From assembly GCA_007644065.1 (NCBI GenBank), contig VJWN01000015.1, forward strand, positions 976,658 through 1,040,657: a stretch of 64,000 nucleotides of DNA, written 5' to 3'. The notes beneath the pieces are model-generated. The model was not told the origin of the DNA. It worked only from the letters and a program-made list of their open reading frames with translations, and searched no databases. The DNA comes from Margaritispora aquatica. Taxonomy: Eukaryota; Ascomycota; Leotiomycetes; Helotiales; Discinellaceae. Shown piece by piece: positions 22,313 through 33,925 of this stretch; position 1 is the stretch's first letter; every line of letters starts with the position of its first letter. Made by a program: the position numbers and the translations under genes.

Positions 22313-23574
22313 TCACAATCTTGCCAATGGCCCGTCTGCTCGTGCGATCCCAATCGATGCTTTTGTTATCTCCGATACATTCTTACATCCTGTTAGCATC
22401 ATGCACCGTCGGAACTCATCGTACAGAATATCAAGTGCTATCTCAACACCCCTCTGCCCATCATACTACGTATTGTCAGCCGCGATCTCAAATTTATCTT
22501 CATCACAGGATGAGAACTCACTGCTAAACCCCAAAGTGGAGGTCTTCCAATCCAGCAACAATCAGCTCCCAACGCAATGGCCTTGAAAATGTCCGCACCA
22601 CTTCTAAACCCACCATCGATGTGAATCTTAATCTTCCCATCAGCAGCCGCAACACATTCAGGCAGCGCATCAATTGTCGCCGCCGTCCCATCTAACTGTC
22701 TTCCACCATGATTACTAACAATCACCCCATCACACCCATACTCCCTCGCAAGAAGGACATCCTCCGCCGTCAAAACGCCCTTGATCCAAATCTGCATCTT
22801 CGTCCTTGCTCTCAACCACGGGATATCCTCCTCCCACGAATGCGAGTCGGAATTCATCGCCAAAAACCCATCCTCATGCGTCTGCGCCTGGATCATCTCG
22901 GACGTTTGCTCCAGCATCGGAAGGCCCAGGCCCACTGGGATGCGGAAGTCGTTGCGCAGCTCGTTGTAACGCACGCCCAGCACGGGACTGTCAGCTGTCA
23001 AGAAGATGGCCACACACCCGGCTGCTTCTGCGCGCTTCACGATTCGCTCTTGCATGGCACGGTCTTTCATCGTGTACAGCTGCATCGCGTGCGTGATGGG
23101 CCCGACTTCGAGACCGGCTTGTGTAATTTGCTCAACCGAGTGGTTGGCATAGGTGGAGATAGCCATGTTGATACCTCGCTTAGCGCACGCTCGACTGGTG
23201 GCGAGTTCGCCATCTGGATGAGCCATTGCATGGAGGCCTGCTGGAGCGACACAGAGAGGGAAAGCAATTTTCTGACCTAGGACTACGGTGCTCGTGTCGG
23301 CGTTGGCGACGTTCTTGAGGACTCGTGGACGTAAACGGTACTTTGCCATTGCCGAGCTGTTCTCGTGAACGGTGATCTGGGAGGTTGATCCTGAGTTGTA
23401 AAACTCTAGAAGATCGTTAGTTCGTGTATTTTATGGCCAGGAAGCGTGAAACGAGAGAAGGAAATACTCGCCTCGGATTTCACGAGGAAGTTTGTTGCTG
23501 GCTGACACTTGCAATTCATCAATACTCAACGGTATGCTACTGCCCATGCCTTGAGCAATCTTTGGTTGAACCAT
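22313..23574 (-). CDS. FMN-dependent 2-hydroxyacid oxidase/dehydrogenase
   Basis: Three exons, 23574-23472, 23405-22522 and 22465-22313, give 379 residues. The FMN-binding TIM barrel is complete: AFPLCVAPAG, MQLY (residues 142-145), TADSPVLGVR, IWIKGVLTAEDV, catalytic His267 and Arg270 in SNHGGRQLDG, and IHIDGGFRSGADIFKAIALGAD. The family oxidises glycolate, lactate or similar 2-hydroxy acids to the 2-oxo acid, passing electrons to O2 or to a carrier. No cytochrome b2 domain is fused, so it is oxidase- or monooxygenase-like. The C-terminus reads ARL, which may act as a type-1 peroxisomal targeting signal, fitting an H2O2-producing oxidase. Intron 1 (23406-23471) begins GCGAGT and is therefore a GC-AG intron. 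A TGCGGGG site lies about 230 bp upstream. Confidence 0.92.
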
Positions 23575-24365
23575 TGTTAACTGCGTAATTAAGCAATTGA
23601 AATTTTAGTGCACAAACAGTTCACCACAGACACAATCAGAGAGCAGTGAGACGAATGAATGTCAATGGATGTTTGCTTGAAGTGTTGCTTCAAGTTTTCA
23701 CGCAGAGAGCTGCTCTTATATAGTGTTTATTCCAGTGACATGCCAGGAGCTACACACACGAAGCAGTACTTCTCAACCAGCCATTTTCTCTCCGAACCCG
23801 GAGCAATGCGGGGGCATTTAGTACGGCTAGTCTCGGTAAGCCCCTGAATCAACCCCCACCTTGCTCGCTTGCATAGCCTCAACCTCCTTATCCCACTTTA
23901 TCATATTCTCTTTCTCTCCTCTGTTACAAATCACATTAGGGATAAATATTGACCTAGTCGTCTCTGATGCTAGATATATGTCTCCTATAGTTGTTGTTTT
24001 CAAAAAAGGAAGATTGCTCGAGGAAGCATTCAAGGGCTAGCTAGTTCGATATGGAGATCTAGACAGCATCTCGAGGACCTCTTTATCTAGACGAGAGAGG
24101 TATCTTGTCGGTCGTCAAGATTCTCACAATTTAATTTCCATGCCATAACAAAGAATTTCTTCCATCGGTTAGGTAAGTATAGAGTTGATCGTCTTGATAG
24201 AATCCACACAACTTTTTGACGCAATTGCGGGGTAGTGGTTGCCTGAAATTGGCCAATGCTTTCGAAGAAATATAATAATTTAGAACTACTCTTTACTTGA
24301 CAGAATATTTAAACTATGCGAAGGAACTAGCAACACTGATAAAAGAAATAGAATCAGACGTCACC
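23575..24365. other. Intergenic region between divergent genes
   Basis: Promoters of the FMN oxidase and the F-box-like gene. TGCGGGG occurs at about 23804 and 24227. No gene is supported. Confidence 0.5.
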
Positions 24366-25334
24366 ATGGCAAACCACACAGTACAATGCACGCCTCCTCT
24401 CCCCAGACCACTCCCAGCCGAGATCCTCCTCGAAATCCTCCACAATATCCTCATCTGCCCCTGCAAACTAGCATTCTGCCAACTCCCTAAGACAGCCAAG
24501 AAAGCCCCAGAGAACCAAAGGCAGGTGATCAGAAAGTATGATCGAAGCCGTAACCAAACCTTTTCCAAAGTCCTACGTCTCGCACTCCTAAACAACTGTA
24601 CTGACAACGAACCACGCGCGAAGTTTTTGACCGAGAACTTCAACTCGTTGTCCCTCGTATCTCGCAACGTGCGATCGATGGCACGAGAAGTCTTCTTCTC
24701 GGAGAATAGGTGGGTGCTGCACACGAGTAGCATCTTCGACGCAACTCAATGGGTCGCTAAGCACTGGGGTGCGGACGCTCTCGGCTTGATGCGAGACGTG
24801 CGAATCGAGCTCCAAAACGACGGCCAGACTGTGTTTCATGCGCTCGAAACGTTCGTGGCTGCGGCAAATGAGCGTAGGAATCTAAAGTATCTCTCTGTGC
24901 AGTGGCTGGGGTGCTCGCGACCGCTGCAATGTGCGTACTCTGTGGGACGGACGTGGCATTATCACCCTATGGCGAGAGATCTTGAGGTTGAGAGAAATTC
25001 TGAGGGCGGAAGGGGTGAGTTACCCGCGGATGAGACGTTTTATAGGCCGAGGAGTTGCACTTTTGGGGACGAAGAAAGCGAGGATGATATTCCTGAGGGC
25101 TCTGTGCCGAAGGTGTTTGTGGAGCCAGAAGGCTGGATCAAGAAGGAAGTTGTGCTTTTGCCGCTGGGGAATTTGAGAGGTTGCCAAGAAGCGAGGATTG
25201 AGGGCGTTGTAAGGGAGTCTTGGGCTGTTTGGCTGGAGGGGTGCATTACTGCTTCTCAAGGGCAGTTGGTGCCTGATTTTGAGTTTGAAGAGGTTGGACT
25301 TCAAGCTATTGAAGATTTAAAACGACAAGAATAG
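24366..25334 (+). CDS. F-box-like fungal orphan protein
   Basis: A single exon of 322 codons. The start chosen is the ATG at 24366 in a perfect context (CACCATGG); the frame extends further 5' without an upstream ATG. Residues ~18-30 (LPRPLPAEILLEILHNIL) resemble the first helix of an F-box or 2EXR-type domain, the segment that would contact a SKP1-like adaptor. The SLSLVSRNVRSMAREVFFSENRW segment is typical of fungal F-box proteins. The rest has no recognised fold; an acidic stretch (DEESEDDIPEG) lies near residue 245. Inference: a substrate adaptor of an SCF-type ubiquitin ligase, or a member of the large uncharacterised fungal F-box-like class. Confidence 0.72.
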   Translation: MANHTVQCTPPLPRPLPAEILLEILHNILICPCKLAFCQLPKTAKKAPENQRQVIRKYDRSRNQTFSKVLRLALLNNCTDNEPRAKFLTENFNSLSLVSRNVRSMAREVFFSENRWVLHTSSIFDATQWVAKHWGADALGLMRDVRIELQNDGQTVFHALETFVAAANERRNLKYLSVQWLGCSRPLQCAYSVGRTWHYHPMARDLEVERNSEGGRGELPADETFYRPRSCTFGDEESEDDIPEGSVPKVFVEPEGWIKKEVVLLPLGNLRGCQEARIEGVVRESWAVWLEGCITASQGQLVPDFEFEEVGLQAIEDLKRQE

Positions 25335-25631
25335 AAGAAACGGACAGCAGGTGAGGTGTATTTAAATCTAGCATCGCTTGACTGCTCGGTAAAGATAACA
25401 GAGTAGAATGAAATCATAGTAAAATGATCAACTCATCTTACAGGAATGTTCTATTGAACATCCTCGCATCAAGGATATCATTATTCAATTCATATATATG
25501 TGAAACGCATTGCCATATACTTCAATATCCATTCCAATCATCTCATATAATCCTATCTACTATGATAACCATCGAACTATCGCTTAATCCATTCCTCCTT
25601 CCACGAGCTCCAGAAACACGGAATGCCAGAC

Positions 25632-28168
25632 TCAAAGTTGAGGTACGATCCTCGTTCCTGGAAACACCCCTGCAAGCGAAGCATCTGCAACAGTAAGTGC
25701 TCTCTGAACGGCATCTCTCACGGGTCCAGGCTGGAACATGCTCTCGTGTGGAGCTATACCCGCCGTTGGTTGTATAGCTGGTTGTCCTTCTGGCCCGGCG
25801 CCAACACCGCCTGCTACCACACCAACAGGCCACGGATACTTCAAAGCCGCCGAGCAACCAGTCTTCAACTCATTAACCACCTCCCTCCACGCTCCTGTCG
25901 CTGCAGGCCCCAGGAACTCAAGTCTCGCCTCAATAAGTTTGACGCACTTCCACCTTTCCCAAAACCCAACAGCGAGCTCCTGGTCCAGCACAAACAGGCA
26001 TAACCTCGCATAACTTTCTCCAATCACCGATACGACGGGCCAAGATAGAATCGTCTCACTTAGACTCCTCATCTGGTCATTGTCGCCCGGCATACTAAGC
26101 GTACGCAACTGCTCAATAGCTTGGAGCTCCTCCCAATCGTCGCCGACTTGCATCGCCGCATTCTTTGGATCCCAGAGCACCATTCTCGCGCGCTCGAGAA
26201 CCAGAATCTCATTCTCCACACTCTGCATATGGACTAGTAGATGTGCATCTAGCATTCTTAAAAATAACCGTGTTCCTTGATTCCAATCCCTCAAAATCAG
26301 ACGGCGAGCAGGATAAGTGGTGCCGTTCAGGGACTCCTGGCTCATCACTCCCGAAATAAGTAACTCATGATTGTCCATGGCTTGAATCGCAAACCCGAGC
26401 ATTGCATGTGCGAGTGTCTGTTTCTGGTTCGGTGTTGCATCTAGCGGCTGGAATTCCGCGAGCGCCGCGTTCAGGTTTTCGATTTGCAGCTTCTGATCAT
26501 TTGAGTCTATCCAAAATCGCTCCTCTATATTCGAGGAGATGACGAAGTCCCTCCCTACGCGCAATACCTGGAGCTCCGCAGGCGACAGATCCATCGCATC
26601 TTGCATATCTTTAACGTCCGCGCGAAACTTACCATCCCTTTCTTGGTAGGGTGTTGGAAGGAAATGAGAGCGGTCCTGGGAGCGGATGCTAGATGCTTTG
26701 GGGTCACATTTGGAGTGACGATATTCGATATGTGTGCCCTCTTTCACGAGTCGGTAGGCTAAGAGCTTGAATCCCCACTGTGGCACTGCGTGAGCCCAGA
26801 AGGCTTCGTGTTGCATGTCTTGGTAGAAGTTGAGTGGAATAGGAAAAATATCATTGCTAGTAGCAAGGCCGGGATTTTCGAGGACGGGTTGGGTGGCATC
26901 GCCGGCCCGGACATCTGTGAGGTCGGGCCAGTTCCGACGGAACCAGAAACCAAGTGGCGGGACATAGTCGGGATATGTCGAGCTGATCATCTCCTCGGTT
27001 TGGCCTAAATTCATCTGTGGAACAAATAGTTAGTGGATGATGAATACGAAGATGGTCTGGGGAGGACAAACGGCGTGTTCGTAACTATAACCTAGTTCTG
27101 CAACCGCTTCGTGCTCGAAGTATGGATCTAATTTCTCTGGTTTGTCGTCTAGATCTGTGAACAGATACCCAATAGCATGCATCACTTCATGGACTATCTG
27201 CTCTTAAATCAGACAATTTTCTGCCGAGTATACTCGAACATACTATATTTGCAATATGCCACTCTAATTGCATCCGCTCAGCAGAATTGAGGTCTTCTCT
27301 AAGCAGCATCTCAGGCGTATGGAGATCTAGATAACTGTACACACGTCGCTTTTTGTCAGGAACATCAGTATCATAATTGAAATGGTTTGTATTTGTGAAG
27401 GTAAGTCCATGTGCACGAGCATCATCTGCATCCTCCTCTGGTCCCACGGGATGTTCTACGTGGCTGTCCATGAAACCAAAACGATATCCGTGGACTTTTT
27501 GTAGAACATCAAGGACCCGGTCTCTTTCGGCAGATATTTGAGCAGCATCAAAGTTCCCTGTCTCGCTTCTCGTCCAGAATGCCTCTAAATCATCACAGTT
27601 GACATCCTCATCATCCTGGTCTTCCTGCCTGATTCGGTGGTGAGGGATGTCGAGTTTGTCCCCAAGCAAAAATGCGTCAAACTAGAAAAGATCAGCAAAG
27701 TAATAAAACAGAGTCATGGCTACATACCCAAGGTAACAGGTGAATAGACATTAGTATTCTTGAGGCCAACACAAGAGTGGGGTACATAATCTTCCAGACC
27801 ACATCATTCTGAGCTATCCAGTAACCTTTGCCATTCTCTAGTGGATAGAGGTGATTCCTCGTCATATCAGGTTTAAAGGGTGTAACCTCCCAGTTATCGC
27901 GGTGAAATAATGGAATGATTTCATTTTGTAAATCCGATGATCTCAACTCTCGTGTTGGTAAACAATCCAACTGAGCTAGCTCTGATGAAGTAAAACCTTT
28001 TAGCTTTTGCTTCTGAAAAGCCTCCACAGCAGGCACATTCAAAGGAGATAGATTGGGTATGTTTACACCAGGAAACGTGAGAGCAAGAGGCGTATAGCCA
28101 CTAAAGAGATCTCCTGGATTATGTGTTCCATATTTCAAGGCCCAATCGCTAGGTGGGCGTTGAGTCAT
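25632..28168 (-). CDS. Large fungal orphan protein with HExxH zincin-like motif
   Basis: Four exons, 28168-27728, 27681-27244, 27197-27072 and 27014-25632, each starting and ending in phase 0, give 795 residues. The short third exon (42 codons) encodes HEVMHAIG at residues 296-300 onward, an HExxH zinc-protease motif, followed by YFEHEAVAELG, where a third ligand Glu could lie. The flanks are hydrophilic, with no signal peptide or membrane helix, so it is probably intracellular. The C-terminal half is a long helical-looking domain without a recognised family. Similar large proteins with a buried HExxH occur in fungi but are uncharacterised as far as I know. The start at 28168 follows the DJ-1-like gene by 190 bp; a 65-codon frame just upstream (28362-28165) could be an extra N-terminal exon, but no good splice joins it. 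Confidence 0.75.
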
Positions 28169-28358
28169 GCCTCTTGAACAACCATATAGAATTCATGTAC
28201 CAAGTTCTGGTAATATGACATCAAAGTAATTGTCGAGTTTGTGCTAATATTAACTTCCATTTCCTTTGTGAGTGTCGAAGTATGAACTGTCCAGGCTTTG
28301 TTCCAGAATTCGGCCAAAAATGCTGCTTTCGGCTTGAGATGATTGCATTGACAAACGA

Positions 28359-29342
28359 TCATAGTGACAATGATTTGCGGACTAGTGCTATTGTTTCGTC
28401 GGCTAATTTTTGGGCATCATTCGGAAATCGTCCACTAAGATAATTGAAATTTTCGTCCTGAACGACGAATCTACACAACCATCAGCCAAATCTTCCTCAG
28501 CCAAATTGTATACTGACGGGCTCATTCCAAGACTGCTCTTCCATTGCTTGTTTGGATCATTTAACCTCTTCTTAACCTACGTCGACGTCAACATGATGCT
28601 CTCGAAATCTGCATCATATCCTCAGGACTTACCGCATCTTCAACATCCTCACTCCCAGCTCCATATGTCTTATAATAATCTCCCAACCAAGCCCTAGTCC
28701 CCCAGAAGGCAAATTGTTCAAACCTCTTGGGTAAAGCTGTTGTAGTGCAGTCGCCAATCACACTCTTTCCTCCCTCGCACATTGTTTCCGAGAGTACCAT
28801 AACGCCGTGGCAAACTGCTGCGACAGTCTTGGTACTTGGCTTCTTCGTCTGTGGGAAATATTCTGCTAAGTGTTTGTGTATGATCGGCGAGTCGATGAGC
28901 TGACGGACGCCTTTCTCATGGCCGCCAGGGAGGAAAACGAGGTTGAAGGAAGAGAGGGAGAAGGCTGGCGAGGACCAGGAGAGTGGATGTGTGAATTCGG
29001 TAGTCTTGGACATCGCGTCGTATTTCTCAACTGCTTGCTGTGTTGCACCCTAGGTGACAATTACACATTTGCATTTGTCTTTGAAAGAGGTTGAACAAGA
29101 GTGCTTACGAGCAGTTTCTGGGTGACTCCCTTCAGCATCTTCACGTCGCATTCTGGGACTTTGCCATTTTCTGTCGCGAAGTGGACCTCGAATCCAGCTT
29201 CCTTAAAAGCTGTGTATGGTACTGCCGTTTCTGATATCGAATTTAGGTCAGTATTGTGTATCGGGAGGCAGAGTGTTGGGTATTCACCAGTAGGATCATG
29301 GCCATAATCGGACATCAATATCAAGACTTGTCCAGCTGCCAT
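28359..29342 (-). CDS. DJ-1/PfpI family protein (HSP31-like class I glutamine amidotransferase fold)
   Basis: Four exons, 29342-29109, 29049-28633, 28576-28518 and 28470-28359, give 273 residues. It starts with the flavodoxin-like strand GQVLILMSDYGHDPTGEYP. It has FLPGGHEKG and a nucleophile elbow VAAVCHGVMVL whose Cys is the reactive residue of the family. ENFNYLSGRFPNDAQKLAD closes the domain as in fungal HSP31-like proteins. Family members act as glyoxalase III or deglycase-type enzymes, chaperones or redox sensors, usually cytosolic. Exon 3 can be shifted by a few codons because several AG acceptors are in frame; the one giving VKKRLNDP was preferred. It is transcribed toward the HExxH gene on the same strand. 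Confidence 0.88.
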
Positions 29343-29990
29343 AGTAGAGATCGTCTCAGGTAATTGTAAACGTAGATGAATGTGGATTTGCCCCTTATAA
29401 ATACACTATACTCAGCCTGAGATCAAATGGTAGAACTTCAAGATAGAGACACTGCTCGAATACACCACAACGCAGTTGAATCAAAAGAAGCCGAGGCACA
29501 ATATAGCTATAGTGGTCTATCGAAGCCGCCGTAGTCATAACCTCACCTCACTACATCTCTTTTGTCTACTCCCTTCAAAGCTTCCTATGTATCCAAACAT
29601 GTTTCTTGGTATCGCTGGCTCGGTTTTAATGAGCTGCTTCCAAAGGAAACCTCCTGTTCCAAGGACACCTCCTGTTTTGGGACTATATCTTCCATGATGG
29701 ACATCTCCGAATACGGTCACACTAATCACATAGCATTTTCAGGTATTGAACCTACTTTTCACATACCATGTCCTCTCGTATATTTCTCTTCTTCTGTTAG
29801 GAAATATGTTCCCTGTTCCTTCTATTTTGCTATTGGCTTTCCCGCCTTGAGCAGGCACAGTCAAAGGAAGTTCAAGCACAAAGACTATTCTTAACAAAGC
29901 ACATACCTTACAAAGTGTTCTAAAGGAAAATGTTGTAAGAAGAAATCTCGGCCAAATTCTGGCCCATAATCACATCCCACACATCTCAGA
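29343..29990. other. Intergenic region
   Basis: Divergent promoters of the DJ-1-like and kinase-like genes. Frames present are short and overlap on both strands. Nothing supported. Confidence 0.5.
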
Positions 29991-31894
29991 ATGCCACCAG
30001 CGTTCAATGATGATGATAAGAAAGAATTTCTATCAAGTGTCGTAGATCTCGGCGAAGGCTGGCGAGGTACGAAATTCCTAGGCAAAGGCGGTTTTGCAAT
30101 TGCTGGACTCTGGCAATACCATAGCTCCGAACCCGAGGAAAAATGGCCCAAAGTGCGCGAAGTGGTGGTGAAGCAATCAACGTTCGAAGATCCGGTATGG
30201 GAGTCTGGCTTTTTGCGCGATGTGTTAGACGAAGGGAGGATAGGGACTCGTTTGGCGGCTGTTGGATCGCAGCATATCGTACGACAGTATAGCGGCAATA
30301 TCTTAGGTAATTATTTTGGAAATATGGGAATGGTAATTAGGCTTTTTATAGAATACTGTCCCGGAGGGGATTTGGATCAGTTCTTACCGAAAAATGACGA
30401 GGAAGAGGCCGTGAAGGAGGGGCTTTTAAGTGAGGTGGACTTGTGGGCTATATTTCATTGCATTGCCTTGGGGGTTGCAGCGATGGCAAGAGGAACAGAG
30501 GATGTTGAGAAACGGTCGTGGTGGGGTAGTGATTATGAAAAGGTTGGGGAGCTCACGCATTGCGATATGCATGTGGCCAACGGTAAGTATCTTGTCGAAT
30601 ACCTTACCAGAGCGTAGTGCTGATTCGTGATCAAAGTATTCTTCGGTTATCATGACACGGAGCACAAGCGTATACCTATTGCCAAAGTAAGCATTTAACT
30701 CGGTAGGTATGGACTAAATACTAATGAAAGTAGATTGGTGACTTTGGAGAAGCTGTATATGTCAAGCCAGTCGCACAGCAAGATTCAGATTATGGAGGCA
30801 CTGTCAGAAACCGAGGCGCTCGCGAGCTTCGACCACCAGTAAGTTGGGTATTGATAGGCGTATGCTTCTTTACACTGACATTTGGCTAGGAAGAAACATT
30901 CCGGGATCTTCGTGACCCATACTGGCGGGACCAGGACGTGGTAATTAAGCAACCTCGCAAAGGTACATGTTCTAATATCTGGCAACTGGGTGCAATCATG
31001 AACTATCTTATGGTAAACAGACGTATCAACTACAACAGACCTAGGAGACCGTCAACTAAAATCCCTCCTGCGGTCGTCACACAATTCAAAATCACAAGTT
31101 CAAGTGGCAGACCTAGATACATCAACACGCATGCTCAAGACCTTGATTCCGAAATAATCAAAGAATACTCCACCACTCTTCGAAATCTCATGGCAGAGTG
31201 TATGGTCACTGAGTCTTTTGAACGACCCTCAATAACTAACATAGTGCGCCGAACTCGTGTTGGACTAGAAAGCGCTCGAAATGAAGCAGCTGATTTCGAA
31301 AAACGGACTGGAAGAGCAATGTATCAAAGGACATTATACCAAGAAAGTCATTATCGTGTTTCCAACCCCGAGCCACCTCTCGCCTGGGCCATCCACCATG
31401 AGAGGTGGGAAGACGGCGAGTACAATTTCCCACCCACCCCAGACTCGACACCAAAATCCTCGCGTAAAGCATCCCTCTTTCAAGGGATCAGGAGCTTTGC
31501 ATCGAAAGTCACCAAGAGTGTTTCGTCGCCGGCGAAGAACATGAAAACTCCACATCCTAAGGTACCTAAGATGTTCAACGTTGTTGCTTCGAAGAACAAT
31601 TTGACGCCACCGACTTCAAAATTCGTGAAGAGTCAACCACGCTCCGGTTCTGGTTCTGGTCCTCGTTGGTCTATCAACTCTCGAAATTCGTATGTGAGAA
31701 AGCTCGCTGCATGGTACAAACGTAAGAAAACACCTCCTCAATCAGGGTTTGAATCGAATATGGGTAACAGGCCGAATGAGCATTTGAAGATGGAGGCGAT
31801 GGTTGATGTCGATGGAACTGGGTCTGAAACTTCAGATTGGATCATGGTCCTTGATGACATGCAAGATTCATTGAAACTTCCACACTCGGAATAA
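29991..31894 (+). CDS. Fungal protein-kinase-like protein with altered catalytic loop
   Basis: Exons 29991-30582, 30637-30686, 30734-30838 and 30890-31894 give 583 residues. The kinase fold is visible: glycine loop GKGGFA (31-36, last Gly replaced by Ala), likely ATP-anchoring Lys61 in VVVKQ, hinge segment FIEYCPGGDLDQFL, catalytic loop HCDMHVAN (Asp192, Asn197) and metal-binding DFG at 217-219. The usual Lys two residues after the catalytic Asp is replaced by His194. The C-lobe (NIWQLGAIMNYLM) is followed by a ~200-residue basic, Ser-rich tail with no fold. This pattern belongs to lineage-specific fungal kinases of unknown role; whether it is active or a pseudokinase cannot be told. Cytosolic by appearance. 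Confidence 0.82.
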
Positions 31895-33925
31895 CTATCG
31901 GCATGGTGGATCTATAATAAAGAAGTTTGTGGCCATGGGTGGAGGATTATGGACAGAACATGCAGACTTTTAGGCAATAGACATTTCATGTAAGTAGACA
32001 ACAGGATAAGCTTTTCGAAATACCATTAATTGTTGCGGAGGGGATTTTTCTAGGAAATGCCGAGTATCATACATGTTTACAAAGCCATTACCTTTCCAAC
32101 AAGTTCGAACTCAATACAGTATGACAGTTTAGAAGAAGGAACTTGCTCAAGCATCAAGCCTTTTAATTCTCGTTGCACATCTACATAAGTCTTGTCGTGC
32201 TAGCCTCCTCAATTGTTGATTTACTTGTTGGTTTCGTTGCATATCTACGCCAGCCTCACTACTTTGACGCCCAATCAACAGCAGCGATTCTAAGTTCCTT
32301 TTCGTTGCACTACGACTTCTCTTGTTAAATTCTTAGACAGTTTTCTATATCGAAACTTTTTTGACTAAGGTCTGTATATCTACAAACAACCTTGCTACCA
32401 AAACGACCAATTAACAGCATCGATTCCTTGCATGACGGCACTCGCTAAACCCCATGAGTATCAGTATATAAGAACTTTTAGAGTGGATTCTTGTATGTCT
32501 AGACAGGCAGTTCGAGTATCTTGGTCGTAGATGTCATTCGAAATTAAATTCGGCTTGAATATTTCCCTGCAAAGCAGAGGAGATGGCAATCTTTTTTTAA
32601 GAAGGAAGAGGGAATTTTCTGTGCCTGATTTAGCTGTAGTTTAAATCTCAGGTGTTTGCCATACACCTATGTTGATCTGGTTGTTCTCCAAACGTATCTA
32701 AACATTGAGCATAAATGGTTCATTCAATTTCAATGCACATCTTCCTTCTAGCCTCAACAGGGTTTCTCTTTTGAGGTGTCAAGATTACCAATGCTATGTA
32801 TCTCAAGTCAGACATCGCCATACCATGACCATTCTTTTCGTTGCACATCTAATGCTATCTAGCCTTTCCCTATATCTCCGCTTTTTGGCATCAACGGGAA
32901 ATATCTCGATTGCACTTTCTTTTCGTTGCATGACGACAGTAGCCTTGCAGGAATGAATGTAAGCAGCCTTGGTAGTTCCAAGAGTTCGTTGCATGTCTTA
33001 CGGAGCTTTGTCGTCAGCAACTTTTCTTCCCTTCTTTTTGACTTAGCTTCAATGCATTGTAAATCAACTCTCTGCTATTAGCCACTAGAATCTACAGGTT
33101 TTGGAACTACAAGCGAGTTTGCTTTGGAGTTGACACTTAACTGAGATGCCAAAAAATGCTCGATGATGACTCTAGGGAGTTGATATTGTACTCACAGCTA
33201 GTAGAGACGATGCTACCAATATAGAAGAAATCCAAAGCGCCGTTCAGTGTGCTCTGCAGACGTGCACGTAGTTTGCGAATTTACTGCATGAACTACCTTT
33301 TAATTCTCTGCCTCCTTAACGACAATCATTGGTTTTGGTGGAAACAGGTGCGCATCAAACGGGCATCATAAGAATTGCAACTCTTTTCAGCATAAAAACT
33401 GCTCTTACTAGTTCACTATTGAACAAAGATCTTTTGGATATTGAAAATAGTTTGTTCTGATCTATGTTCTTTATGGTTACTAACTCCTACCATCACAAAA
33501 CCTCGCTAAAGAAATATGCTGGAAACCCATTTAACTGCAATGTAGTAATTTCTCCGTACAACCTAGGTCAAAATATTGCCTACTATAAAGTTACCAAACA
33601 ATCTCTATCTTAAGCCAGTCTAATAACGAATTCATCATCAGATACAGTTAGCGACATGTTCAATAAAGGCTCTTTCTTTTTCTACAGGGCCCGCTTATTC
33701 AACACTAGCTGCTGACTCACATGACCTCAGCGATCCTTTAAAGTATCTCGCTTTCTGGACTCTCTCTTATATTTAATATCCCAACAAACATTCTTCAGCA
33801 TCTGGAACGCAGAGACATCGACCCGAAGTGATATTTTCTTCAGATTTACAGCATCAGCTCTCAATCAGCAACAGATCCGCAGCCACATTGTGTCTAACAC
33901 GACGTCACCAAGCGAAGAAACAACC
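31895..33925. other. Two-kilobase gene-free region
   Basis: No frame here looks coding. The central part carries the CGTTGCA repeat array described separately. The last ~150 bp are a C/T-rich leader for the 2EXR gene. Confidence 0.55.
32165..33000. repeat. Degenerate tandem array with CGTTGCA core
   Basis: The heptamer CGTTGCA occurs at 32171, 32235, 32303, 32839, 32924 and 32987, usually preceded by T-rich sequence (TTTT or GTTT) and followed by YATCTA or YGACGAC. Spacings of 64, 68, 85 and 63 suggest a decayed unit of about 64-68 bp. Weaker copies with CCTTGCA or CAATGCA lie at about 32426 and 32731. AGCCT follows several copies at a similar distance. All copies are on the plus strand. It is probably an old minisatellite; an RNA with repeated binding sites is an alternative. 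Confidence 0.55.

Noticed and set aside
28165..28362. 65-codon minus-strand frame directly upstream of the HExxH gene, considered as its first exon
   Set aside because: It begins inside the last codons of the DJ-1-like gene, no GT-AG pair of normal length joins it in phase, and the downstream ATG (28168) gives a sensible N-terminus.
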